Source of the DNA: an uncultured Myxococcaceae bacterium
Lineage (GTDB): Bacteria > Myxococcota_A > Polyangia > Polyangiales > Ga0077539
DNA: 64,000 nucleotides
NCBI GenBank assembly: GCA_945952225.1
Contig: CAMFHP010000001.1
Location: 62,001-126,000, forward strand
Direction: 5' to 3'
Below, in pieces: positions 46,731 through 56,500 of this stretch. Made by a program: the position numbers and the translations under genes. Position 1 is the stretch's first letter; each line of letters begins with the position of its first letter. The notes beneath the pieces are model-generated. The model was not told the origin of the DNA. It did no database searches and saw only the letters and a program-made list of their open reading frames with translations.

Positions 46731-47339
46731 ATGCTTCACGACCCCGCAGCTCCGTCGCCCCGGCGCCATCGCCCCTACGCCACCGCGGCCCTCGTCGCGC
46801 TCATGGTCGCGGCCTGGTACGTCGACACGCACACCCGCGTCTCCACGGGCCTCGGACCCGACGAACTCCCCGCGCGCTTCGTGCTCCTCGGCGACGGCCC
46901 CGCGCCCTGGCAGCTCGTCACCTGGGCCTTCGTGCACGGCGACGGATGGCACCTCGCGATGAACCTCCCGGGCCTCGCCCTCTTCGGCGCCGCGTGCGAG
47001 CGCCACGTCGGCGCGTGGGGCTTGCTCGCCACGACGCTCGTCGCATGTGTGCTCGTGGGCGCGCTCTTCGTGTGCCTCGATGGACGCGACCTCTACGGCG
47101 CCTCGGGCCTCGTCACGTCGTTCGCGGCGATGGTCTTCGCGCTCGCGTGCGCGCGCCCCGACGCGCGGTGGATGCGCGCGTGCGTCGCCCTCGCGTCCCT
47201 CGCGTACGCGTGGGTCTTCGACCTCGCGCCGTGGCTTCGTGGAAGGCCCTCGCCGGGCCTCGTTCCGCACGGCCTCGGATACGCCGTGGGCCTCGCGCTC
47301 GCCCTCGCGCTCGTGGGTGTGCGTCGTCGTCGCGCGTGA
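46731..47339 (+). CDS. Compact rhomboid-family intramembrane serine protease
   Basis: This 202-residue polytopic membrane protein has the rhomboid set: H-x-x-x-N in VHGDGWHLAMNL (His74, Asn78), GxSG in LYGASGLVTS (Ser125) and the membrane His180 in VPHGLGYAVG. It has a basic N-terminus and about six helices, with no added domain. Size fits compact bacterial rhomboids, including those that trim C-terminal sorting tails (rhombosortases), but which subtype is unknown. It lies among genes for secreted surface proteins. Confidence 0.85.
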   Translation: MLHDPAAPSPRRHRPYATAALVALMVAAWYVDTHTRVSTGLGPDELPARFVLLGDGPAPWQLVTWAFVHGDGWHLAMNLPGLALFGAACERHVGAWGLLATTLVACVLVGALFVCLDGRDLYGASGLVTSFAAMVFALACARPDARWMRACVALASLAYAWVFDLAPWLRGRPSPGLVPHGLGYAVGLALALALVGVRRRRA

Positions 47340-47340
47340 G

Positions 47341-47360
47341 CTCAAGTTTCTTTTGCGTCG
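47341..47360 (+). repeat. Shared 20-base upstream motif, copy 2
   Basis: CTCAAGTTTCTTTTGCGTCG begins one base after the rhomboid stop and lies about 100 bases before the next gene. It repeats the motif at 46661 with a single change. Its position between two genes supports a role at the start of transcription of the following gene or at the end of the preceding one. Confidence 0.5.
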
Positions 47361-47463
47361 TGTGCGCCACGCGCCCCGCACACATAGCTTCGCCGTCGGT
47401 CTTCGCAGCCCACGCACGCGCCTCGCGCTCGCCCCCTCCCTGCGCAGACCCCGGACGCCCACG

Positions 47464-48585
47464 ATGCGCAATCTCCACCGCCTTCACGTCTCGCTCCGAT
47501 GTCTCGTCGTCGCGCTCGTCGCCGCGTGCTCGTCGTCGTCGTCGACCCCGTCGCCCGACGCTGCCGTCGTCACCGACACGCCCGCCGTCACCGATGCGCC
47601 TGCGGTCACCGACACCGCGCCTGCGAGCGACACGACGCCTGCGGGCGATGCCGGCGCGTGCGTCGATTTCACCGGCGGATACACCGTCACGGGCACGTGC
47701 TCGTTGCCCGGCGTGGTGCCCTTTCCCGCGGTGTGCATCGCGCAGACGGGATGCTCCGCGCAGATCAACCTCGAAGGCGCCGTGGTCACGGGCACCGTCG
47801 TCGGCGGACGCCTCACGTTCACCACCAGCACCATGGGCGTGCCCCTCACGTGCACGGTGGATCGCAACGGCGATGGCTCCACCGCCGTGCGCTGCGAGGC
47901 CGCGGGCGGGGCCGTGACCTGCGATGCCGTCGCCGCCGCGCCGAGCTTTCCCGGCGCCACGCGCTTCTGCTGCAACGTGACCGCGCAGGACTGCGGCGCC
48001 GGCCAGCGCTGCACCGTCGTGGGCGTCGGGGCTTCGAACAACACCAGCCTCACCGCGTGCGTGCCCGCGGGCACCACGGCCGTTGGCGGCGCGTGCACCC
48101 GCACCGACGGACGCCTCGGCGCCGACAACTGCGCCGCCGGATCGAGCTGCGTGAACTACGGCCAGGCGATGGCCTCGTCGCGCGTGTGCGTGCGCACCTG
48201 CACCCGCAGCAGCGAGTGCGCCGACGGCGAGAGCTGCTTCGTCACCGCGCCCACGCCGGGCGCCGGCGTGTGCCGCGCGCGATGCACGCTCGGCGATGCG
48301 ATGCCCTGCGCCGCGGGCACCTGCCGCTACGTGAACGGCTACAACGCCGACGGCACCGTCACCCTGCGCGCGCCCACCTGCCAGCCCGTCGGAACGGCCA
48401 CCGAGTCCATGCCCTGCAGCAGCGACACCGACTGCGCCGCGGGCCTCGCGTGCTCGCGTCGCACGGGCTCCGATCCCTTCACGTGCCGTCCGCTCTGCGA
48501 CCGCACCCGACCCTGCGCTGCGGGCACGTGCACCGGCATGATGTCCGACGCGAACCCCGCCGCCGCAGGCACGTGCTTCCCGTGA
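47464..48585 (+). CDS. Cys-rich secreted lipoprotein
   Basis: This 373-residue protein starts at ATG with signal LVVALVAACSSSSS. A Thr/Asp/Ala/Val repeat linker (VTDTPAVTDAPAVTDT) follows. Two regions are rich in Cys (from about residue 65 to the end), with patterns such as CDRTRPCAAGTC and CSSDTDCAAGLACS recalling the C-x-x-D-x-D-C-x-x-G-x-x-C modules of myxobacterial surface proteins. No enzyme motif was found. It overlaps the next gene by four bases (GTGA), so both are in one transcript. Confidence 0.72.
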   Translation: MRNLHRLHVSLRCLVVALVAACSSSSSTPSPDAAVVTDTPAVTDAPAVTDTAPASDTTPAGDAGACVDFTGGYTVTGTCSLPGVVPFPAVCIAQTGCSAQINLEGAVVTGTVVGGRLTFTTSTMGVPLTCTVDRNGDGSTAVRCEAAGGAVTCDAVAAAPSFPGATRFCCNVTAQDCGAGQRCTVVGVGASNNTSLTACVPAGTTAVGGACTRTDGRLGADNCAAGSSCVNYGQAMASSRVCVRTCTRSSECADGESCFVTAPTPGAGVCRARCTLGDAMPCAAGTCRYVNGYNADGTVTLRAPTCQPVGTATESMPCSSDTDCAAGLACSRRTGSDPFTCRPLCDRTRPCAAGTCTGMMSDANPAAAGTCFP

Positions 48586-49445
48586 GCGCGCGTCGTCTCT
48601 CGCGTGTGGCGCTCCTCGGCGTGTGCCTCGCGATGGCGTGCTCCAGCGAGCCTTCGCCCGACAACGGACTGCCCGCGCCCGAGGCCGAGCGCGTGGCGGC
48701 GCTGCGCGATCTGCCCGCCGCGTGGATCCCCCGCACGCAGATGGGGAACCTCTACGACGGCTCGCGGGCGTACGTGCGCAACCGCGCCCGCGATGCGAGC
48801 GGTCCCTCGACGCGGGGCAACACCCGCCCCGTGCTCGTGGTGCTCGGCAATCGCAGCGGGAGCCGCGGACCCGACGGCGACCGCGACGGGCTCAGCGACG
48901 AGGCCGAGCGCGTCATCGGCACCGACCCCGCGGCCTTCGACACCGACGGCGACGGCGTGCCCGACGCGTTCGAGATCTTCGGCACGGGCACCAATCCCCG
49001 CGTGGCCGACAGCGACCGCGACGGCATGAGCGACGGCGCCGAACTCGACCTCGACGACGCGCGCATCTACGCCGACGACGACGGCGACGGACTGCGCAAC
49101 GGGCAGGAGCGCGCGGGCCTCGGCACCGACCCCGCGTCGCGCGACAGCGACGGCGACGGCTTCGAAGACCGCCGCGAGTTCTTCTACGGCACCGCGATCA
49201 ACGACCGCGGGCATCCCGACGTCGACAGCGACCGCGACGGCGAGCCCGACGCGTTCGAATCGGCGAACGGCACCGACCCCAACGCCGCCAGCTCCGAGGA
49301 TCCCGACGCCGACAGCGATGGCGTGCCCGACTGGCTCGACGACGACGCCGTCGCCATGGCCCGCGTGCGCGGACGCATCGCGGTCGCCGGGGGATGGGGC
49401 ACGCTCGCGAACCTGCCCAACCGCGTGCAGGTCGCCGTCGAGTAG
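48582..49445 (+). CDS. Calcium-binding thrombospondin type-3-like lipoprotein
   Basis: This 287-residue protein is read from the GTG that overlaps the upstream stop. The signal is VALLGVCLAMACSS. Residues about 90-265 hold tandem Asp-rich calcium loops of the D-x-D-x-D-G-x-x-D type (DTDGDGVPDAFEIFGTG, DSDRDGMSDG, DDDGDGLRNGQE, DSDGDGFEDR), matching thrombospondin type-3 repeats that bind Ca2+ and stiffen the chain. It probably forms a rigid surface spacer. The linked gene is the Cys-rich lipoprotein. Confidence 0.8.
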   Translation: MSARRLSRVALLGVCLAMACSSEPSPDNGLPAPEAERVAALRDLPAAWIPRTQMGNLYDGSRAYVRNRARDASGPSTRGNTRPVLVVLGNRSGSRGPDGDRDGLSDEAERVIGTDPAAFDTDGDGVPDAFEIFGTGTNPRVADSDRDGMSDGAELDLDDARIYADDDGDGLRNGQERAGLGTDPASRDSDGDGFEDRREFFYGTAINDRGHPDVDSDRDGEPDAFESANGTDPNAASSEDPDADSDGVPDWLDDDAVAMARVRGRIAVAGGWGTLANLPNRVQVAVE

Positions 49446-49448
49446 CGC

Positions 49449-50426
49449 TCACCCGCGCCGTTGGAACACCGCCGACGGCGTGAGCTCGCCCATCGCGCCG
49501 CGCTGGTAGCGGTCGATGTACCCGCGGATCTCGTCGGGCGAGGTGCCCACGAAGGGGCCGTGCATGTACACGGGCTGCCCGAGCGGACGGCCCTGGAGCA
49601 GCGTCACCTCGTTGCGGTCGTCGAGGCCCTCGATGGCGAGGTCTCCGCCCGCGGTCGTGGGCGCGAGGCGCGCGACCTGGTGCGTGCGCACGGTGGTTCC
49701 GTTGACCTTCGCGGCGCCGCGGCGCACCCACACGAGCACGTTGTCGGCGGGGTCGGTGCGGTGCGGAACCGTCGCGCCGCGCGTGAGCTGCACGTCGAGC
49801 AGGGTCACCGGCGAGGGCGTCGCGAGCGTCACCCGCGCGTCGTGGTGCGCGCCCGCCATCACCCGCACACGCGCGCCCTCGTGGGTCACCACGCGGACGT
49901 CGCGCGCGTCGGTGTGCAGCGCGTAGGGCGCCGACTGCTTCTGCGCGCGCGGCTGGTCGACGAAGAGCTGGAGCCCGTGCAGCGCGCGTCCCGGCACCGT
50001 GGGGATCTCTTCGTGCACCATGCCGCCGCCCGAGGCCGTCCAGTGGAGCGCGCCGGGGCCGATCTGCACCGGACCTGGTGAGAACGTGTCGCGGTTGGTG
50101 AACGCCCCGTCGCCGTCTTCGAAGGCCCACGTCACCGCGGAGAATCCCGCGTGCGGATGCGGCGGAAAGGTCGGGCGGCTCATCGCGAACTCGTCGCCCG
50201 CGAGAAAGGGATCGAGGCCGCCGGGGCCGAACATCGAGGGGTGCAGACGGGCGATGAGAAAGTCGACGCGGGCGTCGCGGAGGGCGTCGGCGACGGCGGT
50301 GACGGGGCGTTGCATCGTGGGCTCCTGACGGCGCGCGGGGTGACGGGTCGGCGCGCAGGCCGCGACGCCCGCGGACACCACGAGCTGAAGCACCTCACGA
50401 CGACCCTGCGGGGGAACGGACGACAT
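49449..50426 (-). CDS. Pirin-family protein with export signal
   Basis: This 325-residue bicupin has the conserved pirin motifs: the metal-site segment PPHPHAGFSAVTW, HWTASGGGMVHEEIP and HGLQLFVDQP. Pirins bind Fe(II) and some act as quercetinases or regulators. Unusually, the N-terminus carries an RR motif (GRREVLQLVVSAGVAAC) that looks like a Tat or lipoprotein signal, which would place a pirin outside the cytoplasm. The core pirin domain would begin at about Met38 if the signal is a false start. Confidence 0.85.
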   Translation of the reverse strand: MSSVPPQGRREVLQLVVSAGVAACAPTRHPARRQEPTMQRPVTAVADALRDARVDFLIARLHPSMFGPGGLDPFLAGDEFAMSRPTFPPHPHAGFSAVTWAFEDGDGAFTNRDTFSPGPVQIGPGALHWTASGGGMVHEEIPTVPGRALHGLQLFVDQPRAQKQSAPYALHTDARDVRVVTHEGARVRVMAGAHHDARVTLATPSPVTLLDVQLTRGATVPHRTDPADNVLVWVRRGAAKVNGTTVRTHQVARLAPTTAGGDLAIEGLDDRNEVTLLQGRPLGQPVYMHGPFVGTSPDEIRGYIDRYQRGAMGELTPSAVFQRRG

Positions 50427-50453
50427 GGCCGCGAGGGTGCTCCCCCGCGTCGC

Positions 50454-52322
50454 TCAGCGCCACGCCCTTGCGCGCACCGCGCCCGCCGCGCCGAGCACCC
50501 AGAGGAGCACCAGCGCGTGCTCGATCCACCGCCCCACGCGCGGGTACCACGGACGCCGCGTGTCGATGCGCACGGCGGCCACGCGCGCGCCCTTCACCGC
50601 CACGCCGCGGGCCACGGCCGTGGCCTCGCGCTGCGCCGCCAGGATCGCACTTCGGAGCCGTTCGTCGCGGGCTTCGAGCGCGAGGCGTTCACGCTCGGTC
50701 TCGACACGAGAGAGCGCATCTTCGACCGACTCCCGTTCGGCGAGGAGCGCGTGCGCACGACGGAGCGCGTCGCGTTCCGGGCGTCCCGGTGCGGGCATGC
50801 GGGCGGCGCGGTCTCCGCCCACGACGTCGTGGAGTTCGCCCGTGGGTGACACGAAGCCCGCGAAGCCCGCGTTGGCCGAGCGCGCGATGCCCACGCGTCC
50901 TTCGATGGCGCGAAACACCTCGAAGCGAAACGCGTGGAGCACATCGTCGCTGCGCTCGCCCCACCAGTCGTTGGCGCCGTGGCTCCACACGAGCCGTCCG
51001 CGGTGCGATTCGGGGAGCCAGTCGCGGGTGTACTCCGGGGTCTCGGTCTCGAAGCAGATGGGGCTGTGCACCGTCCACGGGCCGACACGAAAGGCCACGG
51101 GATGCGTCGCGGGCGTGATCTCCGGCGGGCTGTGCGGCGGACGGATGCGCGCGAAGAGAGACGCGATCGCGGGCGCCGACGAGCGCCACGGCACCGACTC
51201 GTAGACCGGGAAGGTGAGCACCTTGTCGTGGCGCGCGAGGGGCTGCGCGGCGCCCGGCGCGAGGAGGTACATCGCGTTGCGGTGCTCCCACCGTGGCATC
51301 GCGGGCACGAGCGCGTCGGCGCCCACGAGGAGCGGCACCCCGAACGTGTCGACCCTGCGTGTGAGCGTCGTGAGGGCGCCGCGCGCGTCGGCCTGGAGCA
51401 CGGCGGCGCGGGCGGCGGTGACGGGCTCCGACGGGTCGCGCGTGAGCGCCGCGAGGAGCGCGGGATCGTCGGGACGTGCGCGGTGAAAATCGTCGTCGAG
51501 CGCGCGCGGCGAGGTGGCCTCGGGCCACTGGATCCAGTCGACGCGGGGATGGGCCGCGAGGGCTTCGACGGTGAGCGCCGTGGCCTGGGTGAGCAGGGCG
51601 TGTTCGGGCACCGTTCCGCCGAGCGTGTCGGGGAGCACGTCGGTCTCGACGACCAGCACGCGCGGTCCGTCGTGCACGGTGCGTCGCGCTTCGACCATGC
51701 GCGCGTGGCCGTACACGAAGACCGCGAGCGAGAGCGCCAGCGCGACGGTGAGCTCACGGCGCGGAGAGAGCGAGCGGGTGATCTCTGGTTCTGTGCGACG
51801 GAGCAGCGCGGCGGCGAGGGCTGCGTTGCACACGGCGAGCGCGAAGGTCACGCCCGCCATGCCCGCGAGGTCGGCGATCTGCACGAGCCGCGGCTGCGCG
51901 TAGAGCGCCACCGCGAGCCGGTGCCACGGGGGAACCACCGCGAGCGTGCGCACGATCTCCGACGCGGCCCACACGGCGCCCACACCCACCGCGAACGAGG
52001 GCCACGAACGGCGCGCGGCGGCGCGCACCATCCACGCCGAGGGCACGAGCGCGCACGCGTAGGCCACGGCGATGAGCGCGTGGCTGATGGGAGCGTGGCG
52101 TCCGATCGCGCGGTGCATGAGCGCGTAGGCGGGCATCACGGCGGCGAAGGCGATCCACGGGGCGATGGGGCCGCGACGGCAGGCGAGGGTGATCCACGGC
52201 ACGAGCGCGACGGCCGCGAGGGGCCACGCGCGCTCGACGCAGAGGCACGCGTAGAGCGCCGCGTTGCCCGCCAGCACCGCGGCGACGAGCGGCAGGGCGT
52301 GGCGGAGGCGCGCAGCGAGCAT
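50454..52322 (-). CDS. lnt: Apolipoprotein N-acyltransferase
   Basis: This 622-residue inner-membrane enzyme adds the third acyl chain to lipoproteins. About six to eight N-terminal helices (to about residue 230) precede a nitrilase-type periplasmic domain with the Glu-Lys-Cys triad suggested by WPEAT, DKVLTFPVYE and PICFETE. A C-terminal coiled, Arg/Glu-rich region follows. It is longer than Escherichia coli Lnt (about 510) because of an extra C-terminal stretch. This suits a genome so rich in lipoproteins. Confidence 0.92.
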   Translation of the reverse strand: MLAARLRHALPLVAAVLAGNAALYACLCVERAWPLAAVALVPWITLACRRGPIAPWIAFAAVMPAYALMHRAIGRHAPISHALIAVAYACALVPSAWMVRAAARRSWPSFAVGVGAVWAASEIVRTLAVVPPWHRLAVALYAQPRLVQIADLAGMAGVTFALAVCNAALAAALLRRTEPEITRSLSPRRELTVALALSLAVFVYGHARMVEARRTVHDGPRVLVVETDVLPDTLGGTVPEHALLTQATALTVEALAAHPRVDWIQWPEATSPRALDDDFHRARPDDPALLAALTRDPSEPVTAARAAVLQADARGALTTLTRRVDTFGVPLLVGADALVPAMPRWEHRNAMYLLAPGAAQPLARHDKVLTFPVYESVPWRSSAPAIASLFARIRPPHSPPEITPATHPVAFRVGPWTVHSPICFETETPEYTRDWLPESHRGRLVWSHGANDWWGERSDDVLHAFRFEVFRAIEGRVGIARSANAGFAGFVSPTGELHDVVGGDRAARMPAPGRPERDALRRAHALLAERESVEDALSRVETERERLALEARDERLRSAILAAQREATAVARGVAVKGARVAAVRIDTRRPWYPRVGRWIEHALVLLWVLGAAGAVRARAWR

Positions 52323-52384
52323 CGTGGGAGACCGCGTGCCAGTGTCGGCGCGACGAGCGCAAGCGCCGGGGAAAGAATGTTGAT

Positions 52385-52539
52385 GTCCGGACGGGCAGGG
52401 GGCGTGTCCGGATGGGCAGGGCGTGTGTCCGGACGGGCGAAGTGCGTGTCCGGACGGGCAGGGCGTGTGTCCGGACGGGCGAAGCGCGTGTCCGGACGGG
52501 CAAGGCGTGTGTCCGGACGGGCGAAGTGCGTGTCCGGAC
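52385..52539. repeat. Tandem 21-bp array of GTCCGGAC palindromes
   Basis: Eight copies of the 8-base palindrome GTCCGGAC (the second reads GTCCGGAT) start at 52385, 52406, 52427, 52448, 52469, 52490, 52511 and 52532: exactly 21 bases apart. The 13-base linkers alternate mainly between GGGCAGGGCGT-like and GGGCGAAGTGC-like forms, giving a 42-base super-repeat. It lies between the methyltransferase stop and the lnt start. Frames through it are not thought to be coding. Confidence 0.9.
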
Positions 52540-52547
52540 GCGTGCGG

Positions 52548-53393
52548 TCAGCGTGCGGGGCCGAGGCGCGCGAGGTTGATCGTGTAGCAGCCGCGCACGG
52601 CGGGCCACGCGCGCGACACGACGGGACCGGCGGCGCGCATCCATCGCGGGAGGCGGTGCGGGTGCGCGTAGAGCAGGTCGTAGAAGCTGTGCGTGCGTTC
52701 GAGGGACACGCCGTCGGCGAAGCGCTCCACGTCGCGCGGATGGGAGACGCTCCAGGTGAAGCGCGCTTCGAAGTGGCGCATGGCGTCGTGGGCGCCCTGA
52801 AAGCGCAGCACCGGCGGCGTCATCGCATCGAACACGAACGACGCGCCGGGGAGCGCCGCGCGGAGCCCCTCGAACACCCCGCGCACCGACGGAGCATCGA
52901 GGTACACGAGCACGCCCTCGCTCACGACCATGCACGGCCCAGCGGCGTGGGCGCGCAGCGCGTCGAGGGAGGCGCGGTCGGTGATCGAGGCGGCCACGAG
53001 CGTGCGGCGTTCGTGCGGTGCGAAGAAGCGCGCGCGGAGGGCGGTCACGTCGGGGAGGTCGAGCTCGATCCAGCGGGCGGTTCCGTTGTCGAGGCGCTCG
53101 GAGCGGCTGTTGAGTCCGACGCCGAGCTCGATGACCGTGCCCGCGGGATGGGCGGTGAGAAAGTCGCGCACCCATCCGTCGACGAGGGCCGCGCGCACGC
53201 AGCATCCGAGCTGGCTGGCCTGCGCCTCGCGCAACAGGGCGAAGTCGAAATCGAGGGCGCGCACGATCGCGTCGGCGTGGGGATCGCGGAGCACGCCGTC
53301 GGCGCGGCGCGTCTCCTCGGCGCGGGCCCAGAGCGGCACCAGCAGCGTGCGCGCCACGGCGCCCAGCGCGATCGGGATGCGGGGGGCGTTCAT
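52548..53393 (-). CDS. Leucine carboxyl methyltransferase-type (LCM/TcmP) O-methyltransferase
   Basis: This 281-residue protein has the LCM-family SAM motif VIELGVGLNSRSERL (D/E-x-G-x-G-L-x-(S/T)-R) and a downstream acidic segment VVSEGVLVYL (usually E-G-x-x-x-Y). Family members methylate leucine carboxylates or polyketide/secondary-metabolite groups. The ATG at 53393 fits the domain start. It is divergent from the defence-like locus, with its 3' end at the 21-bp repeat array. Confidence 0.83.
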   Translation of the reverse strand: MNAPRIPIALGAVARTLLVPLWARAEETRRADGVLRDPHADAIVRALDFDFALLREAQASQLGCCVRAALVDGWVRDFLTAHPAGTVIELGVGLNSRSERLDNGTARWIELDLPDVTALRARFFAPHERRTLVAASITDRASLDALRAHAAGPCMVVSEGVLVYLDAPSVRGVFEGLRAALPGASFVFDAMTPPVLRFQGAHDAMRHFEARFTWSVSHPRDVERFADGVSLERTHSFYDLLYAHPHRLPRWMRAAGPVVSRAWPAVRGCYTINLARLGPAR

Positions 53394-53505
53394 CGCGCGG
53401 AGGCGTACCGCAGGCGGCACACGCAGGGGGAGCGGTTTTGTGGGGAAGCCTGGGGGCGGCGGGCGGGCGGCGCTCTCTGTTGGCCTGCGCGCACGAGGCG
53501 GGTGT

Positions 53506-56500
53506 ATGGGTTCCTCCGTGGAGCCCGACGTCATTCCGAGCGCGCCCGACGGCGGTGTGACCCTCGACCGGAGACTTCTCGATTGGGCCTCCGCGCGGAT
53601 GCTCGCGGACGCCGAGGCGAAGCTCATCGAGGGAGGCGCCGATGGCGACACGCGCATCCTGCTCTCCGAGGTGTTCGTCGACCTGAAGGCGCGGCATGTC
53701 GACGGGCGCTGTCTCGTCGACGTGCCCGTGGTGCGCTTTCTCTGCGACGACGCGCGCATCACGTCCGAGGACGACGATGATGGCGAGCCCGCGCCGCGGG
53801 ACATGGGCGTTCGGCGCGCACCCCGGCTGCTGCTCACGGGAGGACCGGGCGCAGGCAAGAGCACGCTGACGAGCATGGCGGCGCAGGTGCTCCGCGCTCG
53901 GTTGCCCGCGGGACGGCTGCCCACCCAGGCCGATCCGGGGCAGGCCGCGCGTGTGCGTGCGGGCATCGAGGGCGTGGCGACCGCGTTGAAACTTGCGGTG
54001 CCTGTCGAGGCATACCCGGTGCGCGTCTCGCTGCCCTCCCTGGCGCGCTGGATGGCGTCGCAAGCGCAGCTTTCGGCGCACGAGGGCATCTGGCTCTACC
54101 TCGCGACGGAGTGTGTGGGTGATCTGCGCGCGGCGGGCGCGCTCGACGGCGAGCTGACGGCGACGATGCTCGAAGCGCTGCTGCGCGGGGTGCATCGCGT
54201 CGCGTGGTTCTTCGACGGCCTCGACGAGGTGCCCGCGGGGCCCGGACGCACGCGCGTGGTGGCGGCGATCCGCGAGGTCGTGGCGCGCTGTCGTGTGGAC
54301 GATCGCGTCGTGGTCACGACGAGGCCGCAGGGCTACGACGGGGAGTTTCCTGCGTTCGGTGTGCTCGATGTGCTGCCGCTCGATCTGTTCCGGGCGGTGG
54401 CCTACGCCAGGGGGCTGCGGCGCGCGTGGCGGGCCGATGTGCGCGACGACGCGGTGGAAGACTTCCAGATTAAACTCCAGCGCCCTGCGCTCGCGGAGCT
54501 CGCGTCGACGCCGCTGCACGTCACCATGCTCACGCTGCTCATGGCCACGCAGCCCGAGCTCCCGGAGGCGCGCGCGTCCCTCTACACGCAGTACTTCGAC
54601 GTGATGTTCCGCCGCGAGCAGCGCAAGCTCGCGATGCTCAAGGGCCCATGGGCCGATCGCGGAACGCTGTGGGAACTGCACGCGCGCTTCGGCCTCGCAT
54701 TGCACGTGCGCGCGCAGGCGGGGGCCGGTGCGCGGGCGCTGCTCTCGGGCCGTGAGGTGCGCGGCATCGTGGCGGCGTACCTGCGCGAACTCTCCGACGA
54801 CGATGGCGCTGCGCAGGAGCACGCAGAGGCCCTCGTGCGCTTCACCACCACACGCCTCGTGCTGCTGCTGCGCACGGCGGAGGGAGGCTTCGAGTTCCGC
54901 ATCCGCTCGCTGCAGGAGTTCTTCGCCGCCGTCGCGCTGGAGCACAGCGAGGTCGAGACCGTCGCGCAGCGGCTCCACGCGATCGCGCGCTTTCCCCTCT
55001 GGGAGAACGTGGTCGCGCTCTTCGCGAGCCGACTGGTGCTGGAGGCGACACGGCGCGACACGCAGGAGCGCGCGCAGCGGCTGCTCGTGGGCGTCTGCGA
55101 GGCGCTCGACCGCGATCCGATCGACGGGGTGACGGGGGCCGGTGCGCGGCTGGCTTTGCGGGTTATTGAGCAGACGGGCGCCTACGCACGCGGGGCGTTG
55201 CTCCAGCCGTTGTGGGAGGTGGCGCTGCGGCTCACGTCGGTTGCGACGCAGGAGGGCGCTTCCATGCGCACGTTGGGGACGAGCAACGAGCGGCGCGATG
55301 TGCGTGAGGTCCACGAAGCGCTCGGTGCGCTCGCCTGGGAGCGCGCGCGCGGTGGTGATCGTCGCTGGTACGACACGTTGCTGGAGAGGGCCGAGGTGCT
55401 GCTGGGGGGTGGGCGCAGCGAGCGGTGGATCGCGTGGCATCTGCTGAATGCGTCACTTGCAGGCAATGAAGCTCGCACTACGGAGTTGGCGAGACGTCAT
55501 CTGCCCCACGAGGCAAAAGAGGCTCGGGATGTGCTCATCATCGCAGACGGAAACCCCGACGACCCCACGTTCTCTGACGTGATGGTGGAGCTGGTGCAAT
55601 CTCACCCCGAGTTCTTCTCGCCGGGCTGGATCTACGTTGCACGAGAGGTATGGTGGCCGACGAGAGACGACCTGCCCGTGACATGGCGGACGGCGGCGCT
55701 GTTAGCCGACGTAGACTGCAAGTATCTGGAGATCGACCTCCTTCGCACTCCTTCGTGGACGCATGCGACGATCGTGGTCCTTCTGAAGTCGCCTACGGAT
55801 GCGTGGGAATCCATCCGAGCGCTGTGTGAGGGAAACGTCGACCCTGTGCTTCACGCATGGGGAACGACTGCGTGCTTTCATCTGCGGCCTGATCCCGGCT
55901 CGCTGGCGGCGCTGCTGGATGAACTTCGGGGCCCGGCATGGGCGGAGTTGCGCCGCGTGACGGATAGGCTCGCGTGGCCGCTCGCCGCCTGCCTCCACCA
56001 TGTCGCTCAAGAGAGGGAGCTCGTCGAACTCGCGGCGATGCTGCGCGCGGGGACGCTTGGAACCGCGGAGGACTGGCATCGTATGGAGGCCCGCTGGGAG
56101 GAGTCGCCCTGCGTGGACACGGACCGGTGGGCGGCGTGGGTCGCGTGCACGATGCCCTGGGACGTTGCGTCGGGGGAGGCGCCGCTTGTGGAGTGGCTGC
56201 CCACGATGACCGGGCAGAGTTCGCTGCGTGTGGATCGCGATGTGTACCTGCACGGCATGTTCGCTGCCATCGAGGCGCACGGATCCGATGCCCGGCGTGC
56301 CCTGCGGGTATGTGAGACCTGGTTGAACGGAGGGATCCATCTCGGTCCGCGTCCTGCTGTGCCCTTCCACCTGGCTGCGCGCTTCCGCGATGTGCAATCC
56401 CGCGATCCCCATATGGCACTCCTCGCGGTGAACGTTGCGCTTCCCAACCTCGCAACGAGTTCCGCGTTGTGGATCGACCTGCTCGATGAGCGAGGCCGCG

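Noticed and set aside
52385-52539. CRISPR array
   Set aside because: The units are short and fixed at 21 bases, and the sequences between palindromes are near-identical. There are no unique spacers or cas genes.
51754-55440. Very long minus-strand open frame (1228 residues) crossing lnt, the repeat array, the LCM gene and the NACHT gene
   Set aside because: It is a GC-rich shadow frame: its product is Arg/His/Pro-rich with no domains, and it runs antisense to well-supported genes.
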